A stretch of DNA of 64,000 nt. Origin: Chitiniphilus shinanonensis DSM 23277. GTDB lineage: Bacteria > Pseudomonadota > Gammaproteobacteria > Burkholderiales > Chitinibacteraceae. Below, piece by piece: positions 1-13,364 of the stretch. Made by a program: the position numbers and the translations under genes. The notes under the pieces are model-generated. The model was given only the letters and a program-made list of their open reading frames with translations. It made no database searches and was not told the DNA's origin. Location: assembly GCF_000374805.1 (NCBI RefSeq), contig NZ_KB895348.1, positions 53,087 to 117,086 on the forward strand, given 5' to 3'. The stretch's first letter is position 1; every line of letters starts with the position of its first letter.

Positions 1-1009
1 TGACCGGGGTTTCCACCACCACGTGGCACATCAGGTCGCCGGTGATCGAGGTGCGCACGCCCTTGATGCCCTTGCCGCGCAGGCGGAACACCTGGCCGGT
101 CTGGGTACCGGCGGGGATGCTGATGCGCGCCTTGCCTTCCAGCGTGGGGATCTCGATCTCGCCGCCGAGCGCGGCGGTGCCGATGCCGATGGGCATCTCG
201 CAGTGCAGGTCGTTGCCTTCGCGCTCGAACACGCCGTGCGGCTTGAGGTGGACCACCACGAACAGGTCGCCCGGAGGCCCGCCGTTGACGCCCGGCTCGC
301 CTTCGCCGGACAGGCGGATGCGGTCGCCTTCGTCCACGCCGGCGGGGATCTTCACCGCCAGGGTCTTGGTGGTCTGCACCCGGCCGGTGCCATGGCAGGT
401 GCGGCAGGGATCGGGGATGTACTTGCCGCTGCCGTGGCAGGTGGGGCAGGTCTGCTGGATGCTGAAGAAGCCTTGCGACACGCGCACTTGGCCGTGGCCG
501 TTGCAGGTGTGGCAGGTCTTGGCCTCGGTGCCGGGCTTGGCGCCGCTGCCGTGGCAGGTGTCGCATTCCTCGTGCGAGGGGATCTTGATCTGCTTCTCGA
601 CGCCGCGCGCGGCCTCTTCCAGCGTGATCTCCATGTTGTAGCGCAGGTCGGCGCCGCGGTAGACGTTGGAACGCCCGCCACCGCCGCCCCGGCCACCGCC
701 GAAGATGTCGCCGAAGATGTCGGAGAACGCATCGGCGAAGCCACCGGCACCAAAGCCGCCCCCGCCGCCCATCCCGGCCTGCGGGTCCACCCCGGCGTGG
801 CCGTACTGGTCGTAGGCGGCGCGCTTCTGCGCGTCGGAAAGGATCTCGTAGGCCTCCTTGGCCTCCTTGAACTTTTCCTCGGCCTCCTTGCTGTCCGGAT
901 TGCGGTCCGGGTGGTACTTCATCGCCAGCTTGCGATAGGCCTTCTTGATGTCGTCGTCGCTGGCGTCGCGGTTGACGCCCAGCACATCGTAAAAATCTTT
1001 TTTGCTCAT
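1..1009 (-). CDS. dnaJ: Chaperone DnaJ, C-terminal end cut by the window
   Basis: J-domain co-chaperone that delivers clients to DnaK and stimulates its ATPase in the cytoplasm. The start is the ATG at 1009 giving [12 protein letters not shown]. The J domain has the HPD triad at residues 33-35, followed by a Gly/Phe-rich stretch at about 75-110. A zinc domain begins near residue 149 with four CxxCxGxG repeats ([32 protein letters not shown]), then the client-binding beta domains. 336 codons are present, so roughly 40 residues are missing compared with a usual DnaJ of about 375. It is the last gene of the grpE-dnaK-dnaJ group; a small four-helix-bundle gene lies between it and dnaK. Confidence 0.97.
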   Translation of the reverse strand, partial: MSKKDFYDVLGVNRDASDDDIKKAYRKLAMKYHPDRNPDSKEAEEKFKEAKEAYEILSDAQKRAAYDQYGHAGVDPQAGMGGGGGFGAGGFADAFSDIFGDIFGGGRGGGGGRSNVYRGADLRYNMEITLEEAARGVEKQIKIPSHEECDTCHGSGAKPGTEAKTCHTCNGHGQVRVSQGFFSIQQTCPTCHGSGKYIPDPCRTCHGTGRVQTTKTLAVKIPAGVDEGDRIRLSGEGEPGVNGGPPGDLFVVVHLKPHGVFEREGNDLHCEMPIGIGTAALGGEIEIPTLEGKARISIPAGTQTGQVFRLRGKGIKGVRTSITGDLMCHVVVETPV

Positions 1010-1017
1010 GGGCTGAG

Positions 1018-1043
1018 AAGGGGGAAGGGGGAAGGGGGAAGGG
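1018..1043. repeat. Family C purine-rich repeat arm, left of the four-helix-bundle gene
   Basis: GGGGGAA units in tandem between the dnaJ start and the stop of the small upstream gene. The reverse complement of the same motif sits at 1401-1430 on the other side of that gene, so the gene is bracketed by an inverted pair. Similar arms occur at 14267, 16249, 20459 and 31503. Confidence 0.8.
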
Positions 1044-1400
1044 TCAAAGCTTGCGTCGAATGGACGCCGCAAGCCCCATGACCAATCCGGATACTTCGTC
1101 CACCAAACCGCCCAGTTCCTCTTGATCGCTTAGGTAATTCAATCTGATGGCCAATTCGATCAGCGTGTCCAATTCCGACAGCGATCCGGCCGCGATTCCC
1201 AGGAAATGAAGCAATTCCCTGCTGCCATTTCGGGCGAAGCCTTCAGCAATATTGGCGGGCACCGATACCGATGCCCGCCGCAATTGTGAAATGAGGCCGT
1301 ACTGCTCGTTCTGGGGGAAAGCGAGGGTGGCCGTGTAGACACACTCCACCAGATCCATCGCCCGTTGCCAGGCTTTCAGATCGCGATGGTTGCGCCGCAC
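1044..1400 (-). CDS. Four-helix bundle protein (S23/23S rRNA intervening-sequence protein family)
   Basis: A 118-residue protein of the four-helix-bundle family first known from ORFs inside 23S rRNA intervening sequences; the same fold is used by Avd of diversity-generating retroelements. Recognisable family features are the N-terminal [33 protein letters not shown] near residues 39-58, and [18 protein letters not shown]. Its molecular role is not settled. The start is GTG at 1400; the Shine-Dalgarno GGGAAGGG just upstream belongs to the purine-rich repeat arm at 1401-1430. It sits between dnaK and dnaJ, an unusual place, and is flanked by inverted repeat arms, suggesting insertion into the heat-shock operon. 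No reverse transcriptase or 23S rRNA is adjacent. Confidence 0.9.
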   Translation of the reverse strand: MRRNHRDLKAWQRAMDLVECVYTATLAFPQNEQYGLISQLRRASVSVPANIAEGFARNGSRELLHFLGIAAGSLSELDTLIELAIRLNYLSDQEELGGLVDEVSGLVMGLAASIRRKL

Positions 1401-1430
1401 ACCCTTCCCTCTTCGCCCTTCCCCCTTCCC
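1401..1430. repeat. Family C purine-rich repeat arm, right of the four-helix-bundle gene
   Basis: Reads as CCCTTCCC units on the + strand, the inverse of 1018-1043. On the - strand it forms the ribosome binding site of the four-helix-bundle gene. It ends 3 bp from the dnaK stop codon. Confidence 0.8.
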
Positions 1431-1433
1431 GAA

Positions 1434-3362
<1,929 letters not shown>

Positions 3363-3429
3363 GTCTGTCTATCCTTTGTTCCGGGCCGCGACCTCGATCG
3401 CGGCGTTGAATTCAATAACCTTGTTGCGC

Positions 3430-3457
3430 AAGTGGGGATGTCGTGCGGGTTTTCAAG
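3430..3457 (-). promoter_or_regulatory. Sigma-32 heat-shock promoter for dnaK
   Basis: On the - strand the -35 CTTGAAA (3457-3451) is separated by 13 bases from CCCCACTT (3437-3430). This matches the sigma-32 consensus CTTGAAA-N13/14-CCCCATNT at all but one informative position. Transcription would start near 3422, leaving a leader of about 60 nt before dnaK. Confidence 0.8.
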
Positions 3458-3515
3458 CGTCGCCTTTCATGTGGCGGTAACCCGGCGGCGATCCATCGTT
3501 GAATACATCGTCGGC

Positions 3516-3639
3516 GCCGCCGACAAAACCCAGCGAAGCGATCCTGGCAAGGAGCACGAAACGCAGACAGTACGTGTAGTACGGCAAGTTTCAGCTCGGC
3601 GCCCCCACGCGACGCCGCCAGGAGGGTTTTGTCGGTGGC
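3516..3639 (-). repeat. Family A palindromic element, copy A1
   Basis: An element of about 124 bp lying 2 bp beyond the grpE stop codon. Ends GCCGCCGACAAAACCC and GGGTTTTGTCGGTGGC are inverted repeats. The interior, read on the - strand, carries the shared core CTTGCCGTACTACACGTAC followed by TGTCTGCGTTTCGTGCTCC. Orientation is opposite to copies A2-A4. Confidence 0.85.
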
Positions 3640-3641
3640 GT

Positions 3642-4175
3642 CTACTGCGGGCCCGCGACGATGACCATCGCCGGACGCAGCACGCGGCCGGAGAGCAGGT
3701 AGCCCTTTTGCAGCACGCGCACCACGGTGTTCGCTTCCTGTGACGACGGCTCCACCGAGATCGCCTGGTGCAGGTTGGGGTCGAGCTTGTCGCCGGCCTG
3801 CGGCGCGATGTCGGTCAGCTCGAATTTCTCGAACGCGCTCACCAGCGCCTTATGGGTGAGATCGACGCCCATCTTCAGCGCTTCGAAGTTGCCGGATTGA
3901 TCCAGCAGCGCCATTTCCATCGCGTCCTTCACCGCCATCAACTCGCGGGCGAACTTCTCGACGGCGAAGCGGCGGGCCTTGTCCACTTCCTCGGCGGCGC
4001 GGCGCCGGATGTTCTCGCCCTCGGCCTTGGCATACAGCACATCCTGGCGGGCTTTCTCCAGTTCGGCGGCCAGCGCGTCCATGCGCTCGCCCTGCGCGGC
4101 TTCCGCGTCTTCGAACTGCTGGAGATCGTCCTGCTGGTTTTCTTGTTGTGGATTCAGTTCGTTCTGTTCGCTCAT
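3642..4175 (-). CDS. grpE: Nucleotide exchange factor GrpE
   Basis: Nucleotide exchange factor that releases ADP from DnaK. The ATG at 4175 ([11 protein letters not shown]) gives 177 residues; the open frame extends 13 codons further, but this start has GGAG upstream and matches GrpE N-termini. An acidic, Gln-rich N-terminus precedes a long coiled coil ([20 protein letters not shown], about 40-75). The C-terminal beta domain contains [25 protein letters not shown] and the closing [16 protein letters not shown]. It is the first gene of the heat-shock group, with a sigma-32 promoter 40 bp upstream. Confidence 0.98.
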   Translation of the reverse strand: MSEQNELNPQQENQQDDLQQFEDAEAAQGERMDALAAELEKARQDVLYAKAEGENIRRRAAEEVDKARRFAVEKFARELMAVKDAMEMALLDQSGNFEALKMGVDLTHKALVSAFEKFELTDIAPQAGDKLDPNLHQAISVEPSSQEANTVVRVLQKGYLLSGRVLRPAMVIVAGPQ

Positions 4176-4213
4176 TACCCTGGCACTCCGTGACAAATCG
4201 ATTGCAGTGCCCA

Positions 4214-4241
4214 AGATGGGCGCCCCGTCCCTTATTTCAAG
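4214..4241 (-). promoter_or_regulatory. Sigma-32 heat-shock promoter for grpE
   Basis: On the - strand CTTGAAA (4241-4235) is followed after 13 bases by GCCCATCT (4221-4214), close to CTTGAAA-N13/14-CCCCATNT. Transcription should start near 4207, about 30 nt before the grpE ATG. Confidence 0.8.
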
Positions 4242-4318
4242 ACCCTACTGTTCGCGGGGAAATCGTGGCCTTGTGCCGCCCGTCCCCGCCACCGATCGGT
4301 TCGTGGCCAGTCGGGCGC

Positions 4319-4424
4319 CGCGAACAAGGCCCTCCCGGCGGCGTCGCGTGAACTTGCCGTACTACACGTGCTGTCTGCGTTTCGCGCTTTTTGCCAGGGC
4401 CGCTTCGCTGGGTTTTGTTCGTGC
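4319..4424 (+). repeat. Family A palindromic element, copy A2
   Basis: Lies between the divergent grpE and aceA genes. The core GAACTTGCCGTACTACACGTG and TCTGCGTTTCGCGC match the other copies. The left end GCCGCGAACAAGGCCC still pairs with the right end GGGTTTTGTTCGTGCC through G-U wobbles, although its sequence differs from other copies. Confidence 0.85.
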
Positions 4425-4583
4425 CTCTCAAACATTCTGCTAGGTGCATTCCCCAACTTGTAGTCATCACGGTGAAACTACATTGTTATGGTGCAACGCC
4501 GCATTGTGCTGCGGTGCACGAGGGGCAGCTTGCGCGCCCAGACCAATACGGCCTCAAGGCCAGCTTTTTTGCGGGAGAAAGCC
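4425..4583 (+). other. aceA leader and control region
   Basis: About 160 bp between repeat A2 and the aceA start. It holds an AT-richer stretch near 4450-4490 and a TTGTGCTGCGGTGCAC palindrome-like motif near 4504-4519. The aceA ribosome binding site GGGAGA is at 4573-4578. A promoter is expected here, but no convincing -35/-10 pair can be assigned by eye. Confidence 0.4.
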
Positions 4584-5862
<1,279 letters not shown>

Positions 5863-5864
<2 letters not shown>

Positions 5865-5975
5865 GCGGCGAACAAAACCCTCCTGGCTGCGTCGCGCACA
5901 CTTGCCGTACTACTCGTACTGTCTGCGTTCGCGCTTCTTGCCAGAACCGCTTCACAGGGTTTTGTCAGCCGCTCC
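5863..5975 (+). repeat. Family A palindromic element, copy A3
   Basis: A 113-bp element whose first bases overlap the aceA TGA. The ends GAGCGGCGAACAAAACCC and GGGTTTTGTCAGCCGCTC pair at 16 of 18 positions. The interior carries CACTTGCCGTACTACTCGTA and TGTCTGCG. It may act as the aceA transcript end. Confidence 0.85.
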
Positions 5976-6338
5976 AGCGTTCCGCTTCGTCGTTCCAGGC
6001 AGTACCGCCCCAGGCGGTGCGGCACGGCCCACCCGCAAGCCGGGCCGCGCCGCCCAGGGCGTGGAAGGCATCCAGTCCAGCGGATGGCCTTCCTGGCTGT
6101 ACCCGATGTGGCAGCCGATCCGACGGCATATCCCGCGTCCGTCGCATGGATCGGCCCGCCACCTGTTCCCGCCATGAGAGGGAGCGCCGACGCCGTATCT
6201 CCCGGCGTCGGCAGCCGCAGTGAATGTCGCATGCGATCGCCATGCGCCAGCCGCCGTCGCGAAAAGATCGTGAACAGGCTCTAACATTTCGAGCGATGCG
6301 CGCCTTTGCGGCGCGTCGCCGCCATCCAGGAGACCACC
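5976..6338. other. Intergenic region aceA-aceB, no gene seen
   Basis: 363 bp of high-GC sequence after repeat A3. No frame here has recognisable protein content. The aceB ribosome binding site AGGAGA is at 6328-6333. A separate aceB promoter is plausible because repeat A3 intervenes, but no clear core elements can be pointed out. Confidence 0.4.
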
Positions 6339-7931
<1,593 letters not shown>

Positions 7932-7948
7932 TCGCTGTCGGCAAAACG

Positions 7949-7976
7949 ACAACGGCGCCCCGCGGGGCGCCGTTGT
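7949..7976. terminator. Bidirectional terminator between aceB and the bestrophin-like gene
   Basis: Perfect hairpin ACAACGGCGCCCC / GGGGCGCCGTTGT with a minimal CG loop between two convergent genes. Only short T runs follow, so strength is inferred from the long GC stem. Confidence 0.7.
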
Positions 7977-7984
7977 TCATGCCA

Positions 7985-8908
7985 TCAGCGCAGGATGTAC
8001 TGCGCATCCGGCTGCAACGGCGGCGGCAGTTGCGGCGCATCGGTCATCTCCAGCAGCGTGCGCTCCACCGTGCGGCAGATCGCGTCGAGCGCCAGATCGT
8101 TGGGCTCGGTGCCGAACGGCGTTTCCAGCTCGCCGGCGATGGATTCCAGCGCCATGAAGGTATACGCGACGAACACCGAGATCAGTGGCGTCAGCAGGCC
8201 GATGCTGTCGACCAGCCCCAGCGGCAGCAGCGAGCAGTAAAGGTAGATGGTCCGGTGCAGCAGCACGCTGTAGGCGTAGGGCAGCGGCGTGCTGGCAATG
8301 CGCTCGCAACTGCCGAGGATGTCCGAGAGCCGATCCAGGTTGGCGTCCAGCGACTGCCACAGGATGTCGCTCAGCCGCCCGGCGGCGCGTTCCTCCGCCA
8401 GCCATAACCCCAGTTCGCGCAACAGCATCGCCGGCGCGAACTGCGCCGCCGCCAGCCGTGCCGCCAGCGGCGCGGGCAGCAGGCGCGCCAGGTCCGCCGC
8501 CGGATCGGTCTGGCGCAACTGGTGCTTCAGCGCGAAGGCGAACGCCTGCAACAGCGCGGCGAAATGGACGATGCGCGCATCGTCCGGCGCGCGGCCGGTC
8601 ATGGCGATGGCCTGCCGCAACAACGAGCGGGTATGCACCATCACCCCGCCGCACAGCTTGCGCGCCTCCCAGAAGCGGTCGTAACTGGTGTTGTTGCGGA
8701 ACCCCAGGAAGATCGCCAGCGCGATCCCCATCAGGCTGAACGGCCCGATCGACAGATGCAGGCCGAAGCCCTCGAACCAGCCGTGCAATGCCACCACCAG
8801 CAGCGCGAACGCCAGGTTCAGCCCCAGGCGCGGCAGAATGGACGACAGCACCGAGCCACGCCAGGTGAAAACCATGAATAACCAGTGTTGCGGCGGGCGG
8901 ACGATCAT
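7985..8908 (-). CDS. Bestrophin/YneE-family membrane protein (UPF0187)
   Basis: Predicted anion channel of the bacterial bestrophin family, in the inner membrane. The start chosen is ATG at 8908, giving MIVRPPQHWLFMVFTWRGSVLS, which aligns with the N-terminus of E. coli YneE; an upstream ATG at 8950 would add 14 residues with no similarity. The product has 307 residues. The hallmark FLGFRNNTSYDRFWEARKL is near residue 55, hydrophobic segments lie at about 20-60, and another pair near 220-260 includes VFVAYTFMALESIAGELE. It is convergent with aceB and transcribed alone. The physiological substrate cannot be told from sequence. Confidence 0.9.
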   Translation of the reverse strand: MIVRPPQHWLFMVFTWRGSVLSSILPRLGLNLAFALLVVALHGWFEGFGLHLSIGPFSLMGIALAIFLGFRNNTSYDRFWEARKLCGGVMVHTRSLLRQAIAMTGRAPDDARIVHFAALLQAFAFALKHQLRQTDPAADLARLLPAPLAARLAAAQFAPAMLLRELGLWLAEERAAGRLSDILWQSLDANLDRLSDILGSCERIASTPLPYAYSVLLHRTIYLYCSLLPLGLVDSIGLLTPLISVFVAYTFMALESIAGELETPFGTEPNDLALDAICRTVERTLLEMTDAPQLPPPLQPDAQYILR

Positions 8909-9197
8909 CGATGGGCGCGGGAATGCAGTAGGGCCGCCAATTCTAGCCATGCGTCGCTGTCGGGCGGGTTACCGCTTGATACGCCCACACTGGCAAAAGA
9001 TGGGATGCACCCTCATCTAGGGCGAATCGACCTTCAAACGCGGCTGCGAAGGGCGAAGGCCGGGATGCAGGGCAAGGCGTGCCGAGTGCCGTGGGGTCAT
9101 CCCCGCCAGCGAGGCGCAACGCAGCCCTGCGCACGGCGATCCGCCCTCACGCCAGCCCCGCCCGACCGGCTGTCCCTCAACCCCAGACCAGGTTGCC

Positions 9198-10967
9198 ATG
9201 TCCGAGACCTCCCCCGCCCGCCGCATCACCCCCCTGCTGGGGCTGCTGCCGTTCCTGCGCCCCTACCTGGGCCGCTGGATCGCCGCCTTCGCCGCGCTGG
9301 CGGTGGCGGCCGGCGCCACCCTGGCGCTGCCGGTGGCGTTCCGTCATCTGATCGACCTGGGCTTCGCCGCCGGCAACCGCGGCCACATCGACCGCTACTT
9401 CGTTGCGCTGTTCGCGGTGTCGGTGGTGCTGGCCGTCGCCACCGCGCTGCGCTTCTACTGGGTGTCGTGGCTGGGCGAGCGCACCACCGCCGACTTGCGC
9501 CGCGCGGTCTACGACCACGTGCTGCGCATGAGCCCGCAGTTCTTCGAAACCACCCAGACCGGCGAAGTGCTGTCGCGCCTGACCACCGACACCACGCTGA
9601 TCCAGACCGTGGTCGGCACCAGCCTGTCGATGGGTCTGCGCAACACCTTCCTGCTGCTGGGCGGGCTGACCATGCTGGTGGTCACCAGCCCGGCGCTGGC
9701 CGGTTACATCCTGGCGACGCTGCTGGCGGTGATCGCGCCGATCCTGGTGTTCGGCCGCCGGGTGCGGCGGTTGTCCAAGGCCAGCCAGGACAAGGTGGCC
9801 GACGCCAGCGCGCTGGCCGGCGAGATCCTCAACGCCATGCCCACGGTGCAATCGTTCACCCGCGAGCCGCACGAAGCGGCGCGCTTCGACCGCGCGGTGG
9901 AATCCGCCTACGCCGCCGCGCTGCAACGGGTGCGCGCTCGCTCGTGGCTGACCGCGGTGGTGATCCTGCTGGTGTTCGCCGCCGTGGTGTTCGTGCTGTG
10001 GCTGGGCGCGCAGGCGGTGATGGATGGCCGCATGAGCGCGGGCGAGCTGTCGCAGTTCATTCTCTACGCCGTGGTCACCGCCGGCGCGGTAGGCGCCATC
10101 GCCGAAGTGTGGGGCGACCTGCAACGCGCCGCCGGCGCGGCCGAGCGGCTGATGGAACTGCTGGCGCTGCAATCGCCGGTGCGCGACGCCGCCCGGCCCG
10201 TACCGCTGCCGCGCCAGGGCGACGGCATCCGCTTCGAGCAGTTGGGCTTCGCCTATCCCTCGCGCCCCGATACCCCGGCGCTGCACGATCTGAACCTGCA
10301 CATCCGCCCCGGCGAACACGTGGCGCTGGTCGGCCCCAGCGGCGCCGGCAAGACCACGCTGTTCCAGCTGCTGCTGCGCTTCTACGACCCGCAGCACGGC
10401 CGCATCGTGCTCAACGGCGTGCCGACCCGGGACGCCGCGCTGGCCGACCTGCGCGCGCAGATCGGCGTGGTGTTGCAGGAATCGGTGATCTTCGCCGGCA
10501 GCGTGGCCGACAACATCCGCTACGGCCGGCTGGACGCCAGCGACGCCGAAGTGCGCGCCGCCGCCGCGATGGCCGCCGCCGCCGATTTCATCGAAGCGCT
10601 GCCCGAGGGCTACGACACCTTCCTGGGCGAGCGCGGGGTGCGGCTGTCGGGCGGACAGCGCCAGCGCATCGCCATCGCCCGCGCCATCCTCAAGAACCCG
10701 CCGATCCTGCTGCTGGACGAAGCCACCAGCGCGCTCGACGCCGCCAGCGAACGCGCGGTGCAGCAGGCGCTGGACAACGCCGCGCACGACCGCACCACCC
10801 TGGTGATCGCGCACCGGCTGGCCACCGTGCAGCAGGCCGACCGCATCGTGGTGCTGGAGCACGGCCGCATCGTCGCCGAGGGCACGCACGCCGCGCTGCT
10901 GGACAGCTCGCCGCTGTACGCGCGGCTGGCGGCATTGCAATTCGCCGACGGCGCGGCGGGCGGCTGA
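9198..10967 (+). CDS. ABC exporter, fused permease and ATPase (MsbA-like)
   Basis: 589-residue half-transporter that would act as a homodimeric exporter in the inner membrane. Six transmembrane helices occupy about 20-310. The ATPase domain has Walker A GPSGAGKTT at 379-387, signature LSGGQRQRIAIARA from about 483, Walker B ILLLDEATSALD near 503 and H-loop AHRLATV. The Q-loop reads VVLQESVIF. It resembles MsbA and related lipid or multidrug exporters; a standalone gene gives no clue to the substrate, so no gene symbol is assigned. A bidirectional terminator follows at 10993. Confidence 0.93.
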   Translation: MSETSPARRITPLLGLLPFLRPYLGRWIAAFAALAVAAGATLALPVAFRHLIDLGFAAGNRGHIDRYFVALFAVSVVLAVATALRFYWVSWLGERTTADLRRAVYDHVLRMSPQFFETTQTGEVLSRLTTDTTLIQTVVGTSLSMGLRNTFLLLGGLTMLVVTSPALAGYILATLLAVIAPILVFGRRVRRLSKASQDKVADASALAGEILNAMPTVQSFTREPHEAARFDRAVESAYAAALQRVRARSWLTAVVILLVFAAVVFVLWLGAQAVMDGRMSAGELSQFILYAVVTAGAVGAIAEVWGDLQRAAGAAERLMELLALQSPVRDAARPVPLPRQGDGIRFEQLGFAYPSRPDTPALHDLNLHIRPGEHVALVGPSGAGKTTLFQLLLRFYDPQHGRIVLNGVPTRDAALADLRAQIGVVLQESVIFAGSVADNIRYGRLDASDAEVRAAAAMAAAADFIEALPEGYDTFLGERGVRLSGGQRQRIAIARAILKNPPILLLDEATSALDAASERAVQQALDNAAHDRTTLVIAHRLATVQQADRIVVLEHGRIVAEGTHAALLDSSPLYARLAALQFADGAAGG

Positions 10968-10992
10968 TCGGCGCGCCGGATCGGCAACAAAA

Positions 10993-11016
10993 AACGGGAG
11001 GCCGAAGCCTCCCGTT
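10993..11016. terminator. Bidirectional terminator after the ABC exporter
   Basis: Hairpin AACGGGAGGC-CGAA-GCCTCCCGTT flanked by A and T runs, between convergent genes. Confidence 0.85.
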
Positions 11017-11021
11017 CTGCT

Positions 11022-11567
11022 TTACGTCGCGGCGTTGCCCGCCAAGGCCGCCAGCAGCGCCCGCGCCAAAGGCGGCGGCGCCTGCTCCACCCGGCGGTAA
11101 ATCGCGCCATCCGCAGTGCGGGTCAGCATGCCGTCGTCCACCATCTGCCGCCGCAGCAGCAGATGGTCGCCCAGCGTTTCCACCGCGCGGATGGCATCGT
11201 TGACCTCGCGCTCGCTCATCGCCTGGCGCGGCGGCAGGTGCGACCACACCACCCACAGGCACGGCGCACGGTGGCTGTGCTTGGTCGGCCACGCCTGCAA
11301 CCGGCCCTGCGCGTCGAAATAACGCAGCAGGCGCCGCACCAGCGCGTAGTCGATCTCCGGTGTCAGCGGCGCCGGCGCGGCCAGCGCATCGGCGGCCTGG
11401 CGCGCGGCGCGCCAATGCTGGAAGTTGCGAAAGCCCACCGCCCCGGCGAGCAGGTTGAGCATTTCCACATGGCCGGGCAGGTGGTCGAGCTGGCTCAGCT
11501 GGCTAACCAGCGAGCGGGAAAGCGCCGAGATATCGTCGGCGACGTAGGGAAGTTGCGTTCTGGACAC
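11022..11567 (-). CDS. DUF2087-domain protein
   Basis: A 181-residue protein. The start is GTG at 11567 (MSRTQLPYVADDISAL) with AGGA 7 bp upstream; the open frame runs on but is not protein-like. The N-terminal half contains LLAGAVGFRNFQHWRAARQAAD, resembling a short helical module. The C-terminal half is a clear DUF2087 domain: RRLLRYFDAQGRLQAWPTK, then MSEREVNDAIRAV and LLRRQMVDDGMLTRTADGAIYRR, a winged-helix-like region. DUF2087 occurs in putative regulators of unknown target. It is transcribed alone, convergent with the ABC exporter. Confidence 0.85.
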   Translation of the reverse strand: MSRTQLPYVADDISALSRSLVSQLSQLDHLPGHVEMLNLLAGAVGFRNFQHWRAARQAADALAAPAPLTPEIDYALVRRLLRYFDAQGRLQAWPTKHSHRAPCLWVVWSHLPPRQAMSEREVNDAIRAVETLGDHLLLRRQMVDDGMLTRTADGAIYRRVEQAPPPLARALLAALAGNAAT

Positions 11568-11927
11568 GTTCAATCCTCGATGTGTGCCAGCCCTGCAGGA
11601 CAGGGGTCGGGGGTCGCCCTTGCCGACGCGGCACGGATCGCGCGTCGAAAGATGAAGTACTGCGAAGGCAGGTTTAGCGCTCCTTGCGGAGTGGCGACGC
11701 CTGGGTGAACTGCCGACCGGGGTGGCAGTATGCGCGGCGAGGCGGGGGCGTGACAACCGCCGGTGGGCGGATGGGCCCGACCATTCCTGTCACACATCCG
11801 CAACGAAATCTACATGACCGGAAAGAAAACACCCGACATTCACCGTCCTTGCGATAGGCTGAACGCCACCGGCGACGACCTGCGAGTGTCGGCATGCGTC
11901 GCACCTGAACTCCTCCCGGATCAACCG
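11568..11927. other. Intergenic region, no gene seen
   Basis: 360 bp between the divergent DUF2087 gene and the small membrane protein gene. It presumably contains both promoters. The open frames here are shadows without recognisable content, and no repeat family member was found. Confidence 0.4.
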
Positions 11928-12281
11928 ATGCCCCAAGACCTGTCGCAACCCTCCCGACCCACCGCATCCCAGCCTGCCGCGCCTGCCGATTCCGACATCG
12001 GCCAACTGCGCTTTGGCGCGCTCAGCCTGGTCTGTGCGGCGCTGATGTACCCGGTGATGGGGCTGGGCCATTGGCAGGCAGCGCTGGTCCTGCTGCCGGT
12101 CGCGTTGACCCTGGGCCACCTCGCCCATAGCGCGTCGCCCACCGAACTCAACCGACTGGATCGCAAGCTGGCCTTGGCGGGCTTGATTCTGACTTACCTC
12201 GGGATGGCGCTGGGGATCGGCACCGTCGCGTACTTTCTCTGGACCGTGTTCGGCGGGCTCTTTAGCGGCCTGTTGTGGTAA
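11928..12281 (+). CDS. Small two-helix membrane protein (DUF4190-like)
   Basis: A 117-residue protein starting MPQDLSQPSRPTASQP. A Pro/Ser/Ala-rich cytoplasmic tail of about 28 residues is followed by hydrophobic segments at about 34-68 (LVCAALMYPVMGLGHWQAAL and VLLPVALTLGHLAH) and 85-115 (LALAGLILTYLGMALGIGTV). The layout resembles DUF4190 proteins; function is unknown. The ATG at 11928 was preferred over the earlier in-frame starts because the preceding 55 codons are not membrane-protein-like. The ribosome binding site is weak. A strong terminator follows. Confidence 0.7.
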   Translation: MPQDLSQPSRPTASQPAAPADSDIGQLRFGALSLVCAALMYPVMGLGHWQAALVLLPVALTLGHLAHSASPTELNRLDRKLALAGLILTYLGMALGIGTVAYFLWTVFGGLFSGLLW

Positions 12282-12297
12282 CCGCGCAGCACCCAAC

Positions 12298-12325
12298 AAA
12301 AAGCCCGGCATCAGCCGGGCTTTTT
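12298..12325. terminator. Bidirectional terminator
   Basis: AAAAAGCCCGGC-ATCA-GCCGGGCTTTTT, a perfect intrinsic terminator in both directions, between convergent genes. Confidence 0.92.
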
Positions 12326-12345
12326 GTTGAGTCACCACCCACACC

Positions 12346-13122
12346 TCACGGCGTGTTGGTCAGCTCCAGCGTAGCCTTGGTGTCGTCGTCCGACTTGGCG
12401 ACCAGCACCTTGACGTTGTTGGGCACCAGCGCGCCGATGCCGTCGGCCGGCACCACCAGCAGCAGCCAGTCGGCGTTGGCCGGCAGGTCGGCGGTGGCGT
12501 TGAAGATCACGTTCTGCGTGCCGGCCTCGGTGACGCGGATCTGGTAGGTCTGGCCTTCCAGTTCCTCCGAATCGCTGCCCGAATCCGGCTTGGCGGTCTT
12601 GTACGGCACGGCGGCGAAGCGCGCGGTCTGGGTGGCGAGATCGACGCCGGGGTCGGTCAGGTAGACATCGACGTTCTGCGCGTTGAACGCGGCGTTCACC
12701 ACCCGCACGCGGGCGTTGTCGCTGGTGATGCCCTTGTTGTACGGATCGTCGACCAGCATCACGTCGGCCTTGCCGTCGCCGATCAGCGCCACGCTGGTGT
12801 ACTTGTGGCCGCGCTGCGCGTCGAAGCTGTTGCTGCCGACGCTGATGGCGCCGTCGGCGGTCTTCAGTTCCAGCGCGCTGTTGCCTTCGCCGATGTCGTA
12901 GTACTGCGAGGCGTACTTGTAGCCGACGTCGGTGGCGTCCGCCTCGGCGTTGCCGTTGCGGTACAGCGTGACGTTGGGGCCGGCCGGCACGGCGTGCACG
13001 AAGCGCAGCTTGGGATCGGCGATGTTCAGGCGGTCGTCGAGATCGTCGTCGTCGCTGCCGCCGCAAGCGGTCAGGATGGACATCGTCGCCGTCGCCAGCA
13101 GCAATAGTTTGAGCAGTTTCAT
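12346..13122 (-). CDS. DUF4397-domain lipoprotein
   Basis: A 258-residue envelope lipoprotein. The ATG at 13122 follows AAGG and begins a lipoprotein signal peptide MKLLKLLLLATATMSILTAC, with the lipobox TAC-GG and the acylated Cys at residue 20. An acidic linker (GGSDDDDLDD) leads to a DUF4397 domain recognisable from RFVHAVPAGPNVTLYRNG, then a second similar half beginning VRVVNAAFNAQNVDVYLTDPG. DUF4397 domains are found in secreted or surface proteins of unknown function. Asp after the lipidated Cys region is not at +2 (Gly is), so outer-membrane sorting is likely. It is divergent from the AraC-family gene. Confidence 0.9.
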   Translation of the reverse strand: MKLLKLLLLATATMSILTACGGSDDDDLDDRLNIADPKLRFVHAVPAGPNVTLYRNGNAEADATDVGYKYASQYYDIGEGNSALELKTADGAISVGSNSFDAQRGHKYTSVALIGDGKADVMLVDDPYNKGITSDNARVRVVNAAFNAQNVDVYLTDPGVDLATQTARFAAVPYKTAKPDSGSDSEELEGQTYQIRVTEAGTQNVIFNATADLPANADWLLLVVPADGIGALVPNNVKVLVAKSDDDTKATLELTNTP

Positions 13123-13364
13123 GGGGGCACCTTCGCAGTGTGTTGAGCCAGCTGTCTCGCCGCGCACGGGGGTCGCGAGTGGCTCTGAAATTACCTGCCG
13201 GCTCTGCCGTATGCAGCCGGACACACCCGGATACGGTTGTCGGCGAGCACTTACAAACACACCCGTATGGCATAACGGTTTTGCAATGCGGCCATGCGCG
13301 CCGGACGGGTGACAAGGCCCCGCGTCGTCGCTAGGCTGGATCGTCCTTCCCCACCGCAACCGCC

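Noticed and set aside
4488..4583. N-terminal extension of isocitrate lyase
   Set aside because: The 32 extra residues do not match the family, and a good ribosome binding site precedes the ATG at 4584.
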